A program made the translations under genes and the position numbers. A stretch of DNA of 64,000 bases from Pycnococcus provasolii (lineage: Eukaryota; Chlorophyta; Pseudoscourfieldiophyceae; Pseudoscourfieldiales). The stretch is taken from assembly GCA_049487715.1 (NCBI GenBank), contig CP150582.1:372001-436000 (forward strand). The letters run 5' to 3'. How positions within the stretch are numbered: the stretch's first letter is position 1; the number at the start of each line of letters is the position of its first letter. Of this stretch, positions 20,163 through 28,659 are shown piece by piece. The notes beneath the pieces are model-generated. The model had not been told where the DNA came from and did no database searches. It worked only from the letters and a program-made list of their open reading frames with translations.

Positions 20163-20343
20163 CGCTACGCTCTCAAAGTGCTTGCGATTCTGCGATGGCC
20201 GGCGAGATACGCTTTTTCTCCCCCCCTCTTTTCTCCACCTCACATATCCCCTATGTGAAAATACACCTCTAGATTCTGATTCGGGGTTCCCTTATTTTTT
20301 TATTAAACATCGCCTCTTTAAGCCCTAGTTTATTCTTATGCCA

Positions 20344-22547
20344 TCACACGTCAACCATCTTGACGAGGATGGTTGAGATGAAATTGCCAATACTGATTAG
20401 GACAGCCAGGACTGCCGACGCGGCGAGCGTGAGCACTTGCGCCCGCAGTTCCTGCACGCGCACGATACGCTGCTTTTCCATCTGCAATTCTTGGATTAAC
20501 TCAAAATACTGCTGCTTGATTCGCGATGAAAGTTGGTCTTTCCAGGTGGGAGATTATGTTAGTCGCGTTGCGGTAGAGAAGGATATAAAAATCACGGGAT
20601 TTTCTTCTTTCGAGGCGACAGCGGCAGCGCGCAAGACAAGGTAAGAAATGCCAATCTTATAGTAAACGAAACGAAGCTAAGCACGGACGTACCTTTCAGC
20701 TTGTGGATGAGCGCGCTTGGAGGATTTGTCGTGGCACCCTGGATGCCCCTCAACGCGAAGCCCCAGCTTAGACCCCGTACCACGGGAGGTGAGGCAAAAA
20801 TCGCCTCAAGGATGAGCTGACCACGTCTCACGCGAATCTTCGGCATGAGATCGGCCAACGCCATCCAGCTATCAAGGACGTCAGACCAATTCAAAACCGT
20901 CACAGGCTCGCGAATCTTGTCCAACTGGTCGCAGAGGTACTCAATCTCGTCGATGTGACGCACGAGCACGGCTGGACTTACCGGGGCCAGCCGCCACATC
21001 AGGAGCAGAGAGCTTAGAGCACCGTCACGCTCTCTTAGACAGTATTCCGTCTCACGGCGGATGTGCGCCGCACGCAACCTGTGCCGCAAACCCATAAGTG
21101 CCTTTATGAATGTGTTGCGCGTCAGCTTGTTCGACGCGAGTGCTCCGGGAGTTGTCAACTCTCCTGTCACTTCAGCAATCTGCCGCAAGCACAGGTTCAG
21201 CTTTCGGAACGTCATGAGCTTGGCTTCGCGCTCTGCGAACGATTTGGTCAATATTGACGCCTTCTGAAATGCGCTCATTGACAACGCAGCGGAAGACGAA
21301 TTTTTCCACATCTTCTTCGTGGCGGAACTAGATTCGCTGCCGGTGCCAACGCTGGCACGATCAGCCACTGCATTTTTGGAGGACGACTGATTACTTCGAG
21401 ATGATGCAGTCGCCACCTCTTCAAGCACGATGTCCTTGAGCTGAGCGTTCGCGGCGTCGTAAGCCGACCTCAGATCATCCTCGAGGCCCTCTTCCATATC
21501 CATGAGAAGGCTGGCGAAGGTACGGTCTATCCAGTCTTGGGAAGCGTTGTGAGCATTGCGAAGCTGGTTCGCGCTTGATAACCACGACACCCTGCGGCTA
21601 TCAATCGAAACGTCAGTCGAAGAAGCTTTCTCGTCCCTGGAGCTAGACGGCTTGGTGCGGATTTCTTCGCCTCTTCTTCTTTGCCGGATTTCTTCGTCGT
21701 CGTCAGACGGCGAGTCAAATTGGAACGAACTCAACTCATCGGTGAGATCGTTTTTGTGATTAGCGTTGAGGCGTTCGGCCGTCATCAAAGACCGTCCAGA
21801 AATACCGAGGGATGCAGGCGAAGGTCTTTGCCTTGACGAGTGGTAGAATATGCGTGTAAATTTAGCTCCATCGATCGACGCTCGGGCGAGGCGCGAAGAT
21901 GTGAGGTCGGCATTCCGCAACGACGCTCCGACGAGCGATGCGTTGGAGAGGTCTGCGTACACAAAATTCGCGCCATCCAGCTTAGCGAATTCCATGTTTG
22001 CGTCGATTGCGTTTGCGTGGTTGAAGTCCGCGCCACAAGCGTCAGCCCTCTTGAGATTTACGCTCGTCATGGTGGCTAGCTCGAACTTTGCCTCTTTGAC
22101 GCTCGCGCCGTAGAGGCTGGCTTCGGTGAGAGTGATGTAGCTCATGTCCGCGCCGTCGAGCTTCGCCTCGGTCAAGTTGGCGCGGTTCGCAGTTGCGGAC
22201 CTTGCCACGGCACCTGTCAAGTCTGCTCCGCCGAGGTCCGCGTTCACGAGGTCCCAGCCAGTCAAGTTTACACGCCGCACGCCCTTCGACTTCAGCTTGA
22301 GTCCGTTGTTGCGTAGAAACTCGCGCCCGCGCGCGCGTTTGTGCTCCGGGTTGGTCATAACGAGAACTTCCACCGTCTCCTCGCACAGCTCGAGGCGGTA
22401 CTCGACGTTGGGTTCGAGAACGTACATGGCGTCCATGGCGTCAAGGTCGAGTCCGCGGCTCTTGTCCGCGGGATCAAACCAACGCAGGTCCCTTTCGGAC
22501 CCGTGACGGTACGCCTTCACCACCTGAACATCGGTCACGGGCATCAT
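20344..22547 (-). CDS. Pentapeptide-repeat protein with C-terminal membrane anchor (2 exons)
   Basis: Exon 1 is 22547-20693 and exon 2 is 20537-20344. Spliced length is 2049 nt (682 aa). Residues about 93-232 are pentapeptide repeats of the A(D/N)LxxA type (LGGADLTGAV, RANLTEAKLDGADM, ANFVYADLSNASLVGASLRN), which form a right-handed quadrilateral beta-helix. An acidic/Ser-rich linker and a helical region (about 330-640) follow. Exon 2 adds LIQELQMEKQRIVRVQELRA and a hydrophobic tail (LTLAASAVLAVLISIGNFI) ending at VKMVDV, so the protein looks tail-anchored. The intron (20538-20692) has a GTACGT donor, a CTAAC branch-like site and an AAAG acceptor; the phase fits. Function unknown; pentapeptide proteins with these additions are not a family I can name. 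Confidence 0.72.
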
Positions 22548-23435
22548 CTAATACTCTACAGTAGAGCAAGCTTCAAGCACGACTAAGGTGCACTCACCTT
22601 AAGGCTAGTATGACTGGCAACTTAAAGCGAACGTTTGCCCTTAAGAAATTAAGTGATTTTTCCCCCCTTTTTTTTCCGTTCAAAAGTGTTGAAATTGTTG
22701 AAATTCAACAGTTTCAACAGGGTTATAAGCTCATAGTCGGTGGCCGGGAATGGACGACAATTTCTTCAGAGTATAAGGTAGTACACGTTTTCATTACTGA
22801 ATATAAATAATTAAAGACCTATAGAAGTCCTACAACGGCACCTCCTTGCTGCCGATTCTCACTCATGTTCGTGTGTGCGCGAGCGTACTCGTACGCTTTC
22901 AGCACCTCGCGCGCATCATCATCCTCCGGTGCACACGACCAACGCACGTCCAACGTAGCGCATCGGCATCGGCATTTGCCTCCAGCACCGCGTCGACGAA
23001 ACTTGCATTGCACGATTGCCGTCCCAGACATCCTTGAGCGTGACGACAAAGTCTGAGATTCTGATTCGGGGTTACCTCCTTTCCCCTACCCGGTAACCCT
23101 TACCGGTCCCCTTGCACTACTCCTACTTCTTTGGTTGCCCACCTGGAGGGGATCCGCTTCTTCTTCTTTCTTTCTTTCGTCTTTGTCGAAATCCGAAATC
23201 CCTTGTGCATTGTGCACCCACCTTGGCTGCCTTGGCCAAGGACACGGGCAGATGGCCGGGAATTATGTAAAAAGGTAGGCCGTGCAAGGTTGACCATCTC
23301 TGGTGAAGGCGTCACTACGATAGACTAGGTAGACCAGGCGCGACCGAACCGGGCGCTGCGATAAACCATGGATAGTTGATAGTTGATGTCATGTAGCCCG
23401 ACCTGGAGGAAGGCAATGATGATGATAAGGGCGCG

Positions 23436-23460
23436 CGCCTTTTGGCATCGCCAAAAGGCG
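23436..23460. repeat. Perfect inverted repeat (11-bp arms, 3-bp loop)
   Basis: The arms are CGCCTTTTGGC and GCCAAAAGGCG around ATC. A third related copy (GGTGCCAAAAGG) follows immediately at about 23460-23471. Confidence 0.85.
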
Positions 23461-24146
23461 GTGCCAAAAGGGAGAGCGATTTCGTGCGATCTCGATTTTG
23501 GAGGACGGTCGACATTTTAGGTCCAGGGCGCACCAAAAATCACACACGCGATCTCGAGCGATACGAATCGCATTTTTGATCGGTCGCAAAGCGCAGCAGG
23601 GTCACGTTAGCGCGGGAGTCGATTCCTGGAGGAGAGATGCTTTTGCATGAAAAGCACGGGGAAAAGTGGCACTTTTTCCGCTCATCCCACGCCATGCCTG
23701 GATTCCCCTTTATTAAACAAGGTTGGTGCCACGAGCCATTGTGATAAAAAGTGAACATTTACGTACGAAAAGTTGACCCAAAAGAAAAACGCATTAAAAG
23801 CACGAAGCACAAAAGCACAAGCAACCAAACTGAATGAGCCAACTTACCCACTACTAAGGCCATGGAGGACGAAGCAAAACTAATAAACTATACGCGAAAA
23901 CCCTTCCCAAATAAATTGATTGCCATTGATTGATCCGGGATTGGGGGTTCGTTCTTCTCTTGGGATTGAGAATCTACACGCGATCTTTCTGAGAGAGGGA
24001 GATCCCCCAGGAGATCGCCTCGGGGGGGGATTTTGGGGTGTGTTGTGAGTCATCCTCCCCCCTCCCCTGAAAAAGTGCAATTCTCCACCTCCACGCGCCC
24101 TCCCTATTGGCTCGCCATTCTCCTTTTTTTACTTTACAGGTGTAAG

Positions 24147-24350
24147 TGCTCCTTTGTGTGCTCCTTTGTGTGCTCCTTTGTGTGCTCCTTTGTGTGCTCC
24201 TTTGTGTGCTCCTTTGTGTGCTCCTTTGTGTGCTCCTTTGTGTGCTCTTTGTGTGCTCCTGTGTGCTCCTTTGTGTGCTGCTTTGTGTGCTGCTTTGTGT
24301 GCTCCTTTGTGTGCTCCTTTGTGTGCTCTTTGTGTGCTCCTTTGTGCGTC
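24147..24350 (+). repeat. 12-bp minisatellite (GTGCTCCTTTGT)n
   Basis: About 17 units; the first eight are essentially perfect. Later ones are variants (CTG for CTC, or shortened to 11 or 8 bases). It makes repetitive open frames in several frames on both strands. Confidence 0.9.
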
Positions 24351-24357
24351 TAATTGT

Positions 24358-24466
24358 GCTCATTCGTTCATTGGCGTTCATTCGTTCATTCGTTCATTCG
24401 TTCATTCGTTCATTCGTTCATTCGTTCATTGGCGTTCATTCGTTCGTTCATTCGTTCATTCGTTCC
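24358..24466 (+). repeat. 8-bp satellite (GTTCATTC)n with GGC interruptions
   Basis: A GTTCATTC array directly follows the 12-bp array, interrupted twice by TTGGC, and ends about 110 bp before the cupin ATG. Confidence 0.9.
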
Positions 24467-24578
24467 CGCTCCCAGGGACCCACCCAGGTGTTTCTTTCAT
24501 TTCACTTCATTTCACTCCGTTCCTCTGAGAGTGTTTTCAGAGCCGTTTCTTTTCTTCTTTCTTTTCTTTCTTCCCTTG

Positions 24579-25295
24579 ATGAAGATCCCCTTTTTCTCCA
24601 CGATGCGCAGCAGCAGCAGCAGCAGAAGAAAATCGCAACAACAGGAACAGCAGCAGCACGAATCTCAAGAAGTACTTGCTTCTGGTGGTGGTGGTGACGG
24701 TGACGAGAGTGCTACGAAATGTACGCGAAAAGGTCATAAGGTGCACCCTGATACGGACGATAACCTCGCTGGTCCTGTCACGGAGGGTGTGCTCGCAATG
24801 AGTGGGCACGCTCGTGACGTCGACGTCGACAACGTCAAAGAAAATGTCAAGGGGAAACCGGAGGAACACAAAAGTAGTCAGCAGACGACAAAAGTGGCGC
24901 CGGGACTGATGCTCGCACCAGACGTCGTGTACTACCACCTGTACGCAGACGACGTCGGAAACACACACCTGCGTGAGTTCACAATGGGAGGCTTTGGCTC
25001 CGGGCGAACGCTGAACGACCTACCCGACGCCACAGCCACCATCTTCGCGAGCGTTCCACGGGAGTGGGACAACCCGTGGCACCGCGCCCCTTGCCCACAG
25101 TGGGTGGTGACGCTCTCAGGTTCGTGGTGGGTGCGCACGACGGACGGAATGGAGCGCACGTTCGGTCCGGGCGAGATTCTCTTCCAGGACAACACGGAGG
25201 CGCTGCACTACAGCGGGAGCCGGACGGGGTGCACGCAGATTATCGTGCAGGCGTCCAACTTTCCGTCCACCGTCAACCTGCCTGGCCCATTCTGA
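24579..25295 (+). CDS. Cupin-domain protein
   Basis: The product is 238 aa from ATG 24579 (MKIPFFSTMRSSSSS); an alternative ATG is 24603. The frame extends upstream through satellite DNA, which I exclude. The N-terminal 110 residues are Ser/Gln/Asp/Lys-rich. From about 115 there is a compact domain: YYHLYADDVGNTHLREF, then the cupin-like core PQWVVTLSGSWWVRTTDGME followed by RTFGPGEILFQDNT and a late HYSG. This PGE/D turn between beta strands is typical of small single-domain cupins of unknown function. The metal-binding His pair of cupin motif 1 is not obvious, so enzymatic activity is uncertain. Confidence 0.65.
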   Translation: MKIPFFSTMRSSSSSRRKSQQQEQQQHESQEVLASGGGGDGDESATKCTRKGHKVHPDTDDNLAGPVTEGVLAMSGHARDVDVDNVKENVKGKPEEHKSSQQTTKVAPGLMLAPDVVYYHLYADDVGNTHLREFTMGGFGSGRTLNDLPDATATIFASVPREWDNPWHRAPCPQWVVTLSGSWWVRTTDGMERTFGPGEILFQDNTEALHYSGSRTGCTQIIVQASNFPSTVNLPGPF

Positions 25296-25670
25296 CGAGA
25301 ACGGCGAGGCTGACGTGAACGCGTGCACGTACTAAAAAAAAGTAGACGTACTTGTAACCGATACAACACAACAACAAACCAACAAATATAGTAGCCATGT
25401 TTGCGTTACCGTTTTTTAGCTCCCACGTTCGTTGTCAATGAAGTATGCTCGCTCACCTGTGTTAATGCCGCCGTGCCCACCGTCGCCGTCGCCGCCGTTG
25501 CCACCTGCTTCGCCCCCATAATTCAAACCGTTAAATTCTTGTTCAAAAGGTACCCTACTTACCGGGTAGAATTTTAGGGATCGGTTTTATCTTGTTAATT
25601 TTTCTTATTTTTTTTTCCTTCTTCTTCTGCTGCAGTGGCAATAATAAATAAAAAAATAAAAAAATAAAAA
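25296..25670. other. Intergenic, no gene seen
   Basis: AT-rich tandem-gene spacer. It ends in an A/T-rich leader (TAAATAAAAAAATAAAA) just before the next ATG. Confidence 0.5.
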
Positions 25671-27350
25671 ATGGCGGCGTCCTCAAGTTTTTCCTTACGG
25701 CTTCCGTTGCGTTCAGGCTCTCCTCGTCATTTTTGTCGTCGTCAGCATGCTGCTTTACGTGCGTGCTGTTATTCACCACACCATGATGTTAGTAGTGGTC
25801 GTACGAATAGCCGCCGTGCTCTCTCTGCTGTCTCTGTCTCTGGAGGTGGTGGTGGTGGTGGCTCCACCATACTCGTCGTGAGGAAAAGGGCCAGGATCGT
25901 TCGAAGAAGTGACAGCAGCCGTAGTGGTCATCGTTGCGGATGCACCGCGTCGTCGTCCTCGTCAGCAGCAGCAGCAGCAGCAGCAAATGATGATGGTGAT
26001 GATCAAAAGAAGCAGCAGCAGCGTGGTGGTGGTGATTCTGTGAATCGTCGTCGGATCCCTTCGCTTAGCCTCACGTCGCCGCTGGTTGCGCTCACCTCGC
26101 TGATATTCGGATTCGCTGCGGCATCCGTGTGCTTCCCACCAACAACGGCAATGCTAGCGGGAGGTGCGGCTCACGCAGCAGCCACATCATCATCGAAGAA
26201 GTCTTCTGAACAAACAACACGCACCACCGCGACGTGGAAGTTTGTGGATGAGGCAAAGAAAGCGGCGCAGGACGCGGAACAGAAAGTCATTGACGCCGCG
26301 GCGCAACTAAAGCAGAAAACCAACCAACACGTCGACACCTTGCGAAGTGCATATTTGCAAGGATGGGCCGAGGGCGGTGCCAAGGGAAGAGAGGTGATCA
26401 TCGTCGCTGTCGTCGGGTGGATTGCCGTCGCGGGCACATTCGTCGCCATTTTTAGGCGCCTGCTACGACCAGTATCGATGAGGTCCAGCTACGAGCGCCA
26501 GCTCGCGAATATGGAGGCGGAGATTGACGCGACGAATGCGCAGTTTCAGACCGCGTCACAAGAGAACGACGCATCAACAAATCGCCTTCGCACCAATTGG
26601 GCAAAAAGGGAGGCTGTCGAGACTATCAAGAGCAGCCTTCCGCCGACGCCAGTCGATGACGTGCAGCGCGGCGTAGCAGCAAGCCGTGATGATGACGATA
26701 ATAAGCTCGACGACCGTAACGAAGCGGTGACTGCTTACGCGGTGGCTTCTACGTCCCCCGAGCTGGGAGTTGCTTTGACTACCGTCGAATGCGTCGACGT
26801 GGCCTCCTCATCATGGGATCAATCCGACGAGAAGGAGAAGTCGAAAACACCACGCGATGATGTCTACGACGACGATGAGGCGACGGATGATGTCAACAAG
26901 GAGTCGGCGGCGGTGACACTTCCGGCGACGGTTGGTGCAGAGGAGAAGAATACAGTGAAGAATGCGACCCTCCCGCCGCCGGTGGTGGTGGTGGAGAGCG
27001 ACGAGGTGGAAGATGCGCTGGTAGATGCGCTCTCCGCGCTCGATGCACTGGACGACGAAGACATGCGTCGTGGTCTCGTGGTAGCTGCACCTTCAAGTCG
27101 TCCGTCTGAATTCGAGGAGAAGTTGATGAAGAAGTACGCTAACCCTAACCCTGCGTCGTACGCACGAATCACTACGGAGAGCCCTTCAATTTCTTCAGAC
27201 GCCGGCGATGATGAATCCGCTACAGAGAAGAAACCAACCGCCAACAAGCTTGCAGAAATTTTGGATCCGCATTATTCTTCCTTCGAAAAGTGCGTCGTTG
27301 CTGCAGGCTTGCTTGTTGCGAGTGCGTTCCGCACCACGAACACTAAGTAG
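25671..27350 (+). CDS. Plastid-type membrane protein, unknown
   Basis: The product is 559 aa from ATG 25671. The N-terminus (MAASSSFSLRLPLRSGSPRH) is a clear Ser/Arg-rich, acid-poor plastid-type transit peptide. A hydrophobic segment (LVALTSLIFGFAAASVCF) is followed by GGAAHAAA, resembling a thylakoid-lumen type cleavage site. A helical stretch (EAKKAAQDAEQKVIDAAAQL) precedes a second membrane segment (REVIIVAVVGWIAVAGTFVA) and a basic IFRRLLR stop-transfer. The rest is acidic and disordered, ending with SSFEKCVVAAGLLVASAFR. I do not recognise a family. It is likely a plastid envelope or thylakoid protein. The coding run CTAACCCTAACCCT near 27140 is telomere-like but in frame (NPNP). Confidence 0.6.
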   Translation: MAASSSFSLRLPLRSGSPRHFCRRQHAALRACCYSPHHDVSSGRTNSRRALSAVSVSGGGGGGGSTILVVRKRARIVRRSDSSRSGHRCGCTASSSSSAAAAAAANDDGDDQKKQQQRGGGDSVNRRRIPSLSLTSPLVALTSLIFGFAAASVCFPPTTAMLAGGAAHAAATSSSKKSSEQTTRTTATWKFVDEAKKAAQDAEQKVIDAAAQLKQKTNQHVDTLRSAYLQGWAEGGAKGREVIIVAVVGWIAVAGTFVAIFRRLLRPVSMRSSYERQLANMEAEIDATNAQFQTASQENDASTNRLRTNWAKREAVETIKSSLPPTPVDDVQRGVAASRDDDDNKLDDRNEAVTAYAVASTSPELGVALTTVECVDVASSSWDQSDEKEKSKTPRDDVYDDDEATDDVNKESAAVTLPATVGAEEKNTVKNATLPPPVVVVESDEVEDALVDALSALDALDDEDMRRGLVVAAPSSRPSEFEEKLMKKYANPNPASYARITTESPSISSDAGDDESATEKKPTANKLAEILDPHYSSFEKCVVAAGLLVASAFRTTNTK

Positions 27351-28659
27351 AGGGAGAGGGGGAGAGAGAGAGAGAGACGCGACGATTAAAACACGATGGG
27401 CGAGGGACTGCGGGCAAGAGAAAGAGGGTCGTCGAAGATACGACAGAAGTAAGTCGGAACTTGTTACTACAACATGGAGCCTTTTCTACTCCAACTGCGC
27501 TTGATCGTGGCTATTAGCATTCCCAACGATCACCGGGATCCCGTCCACGATCGCGCATTTCAAAGAGCCTCCACCCGACCCGTCGACGGCATCCATCCAT
27601 CCGCAAAGGCATACCTTCGATGACCGCCAGAAGCCGGAATCGTTGACGACAAGGCCGGTACTTACTTTGAGTTTGTGTTCGCGTCATCGATGATCTTAAG
27701 GCCGCCTGAATGGCCCAACAGAATAGAATGGCCCGAACCGGCTGTTACCCGAACGAACTTTTGTAAAAAGCGGCTTTTGTGTGGCTTTTATTCATGCACA
27801 AATGTGTCCCCACTTGGAATCCACGGTACGGAGTGCTACCCCTGGGCCGGTGGGGGAATCCCGAAAATACTCGAGAAAGAGGAGAACAGGGACTCTGCCC
27901 CCCCTTATAGCCTTTTCTGTTCTGTTCTTTTTGGGACCCACCCGTAGGAGCAACTTGCAGCAACTTGCCAACTGTGCGCTTTCGCTTTCTTTCAAGCCAC
28001 TCCCAAGAAGAACATCTTAAGTACAGTAGACTATGTACACTACGTACTGTGCCCACTTGCCAACGCGTTTCATCCAGGCCCTCGTGAATGTCGTAGGGAT
28101 GAAACGGATCCGGTGTGTGTGCCCACCCTTCCTACCGGGTAGGGTACGGACACGGGACACGGAGGCGTGTAAAAGGAATCCTGTATCTGGAGTCTACCGT
28201 AATAATGGGCACCCTTGAGCACCAACACGGCAAAGCACCCCCACCAACAAGCAAACCCACCAACACGGCAACCACACCAACGGCCAACCACACCAACACG
28301 GCAACCACACCAGCACAAACTCTTTGCGTAGAGAGAGCTTAGGAGTAGTGCATCGTGCCCCACATTGTGCACAAGACAACCCGTAAGTAATTACTATTCA
28401 TCCTAACTTTAACGGGGAAATCAGTCCCCCGGGAACAAAATTTAAGGGTTATTAGATTTTCTCGTTTCCCACGAAAAAGCGTCAATTTTCTACTTTTTAG
28501 GGTAGAAAAAACTTATATATATTTTTTAAGACTTTTCTTTCCCAGGGAGAGCTCACTCCCTCGGCGGGTCACGTGGCCAATCATGCCCGTCCTCGTCGAC
28601 GCCCATGGTGGTGGGCCAGTGGCCGTGGTGCCAGTGTTGTTTCGTCGGCTACGTGGGTT
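27351..28659. other. 1.3-kb intergenic region
   Basis: It begins with a GA-rich stretch (27356-27378). A tandem block built on CACCAACACGGCAACCAC lies at about 28219-28315. No convincing coding frame. AT-rich sequence at 28430-28540 precedes the SEC6 gene. Confidence 0.5.
28219..28315 (+). repeat. Degenerate CACCAACACGGCAACCAC tandem repeat
   Basis: Imperfect units of CACCAACACGGCAACCA / CACCAACGGCCAACCA can be read directly, about five copies. Confidence 0.75.

Larger units (their letters stand above)
22548..24578. other. 2-kb gene-poor region with hairpin and satellites
   Basis: I see no credible gene here. The region contains a perfect 11-bp-arm hairpin (23436-23460), a 12-bp minisatellite (24147-24350) and an 8-bp GTTCATTC array (24358-24466). 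The long open frames over the satellites are products of the repeats. Confidence 0.6.

Noticed and set aside
24147-24350. Possible CRISPR-like array
   Set aside because: The units are contiguous 12-mers with no unique spacers, in a eukaryotic context.
24033-24578. Open frames of repeated CVLL, CAPL and STQR units on both strands
   Set aside because: They are translations of the 12-bp and 8-bp satellites; open in several frames because unit lengths or compositions avoid stops.
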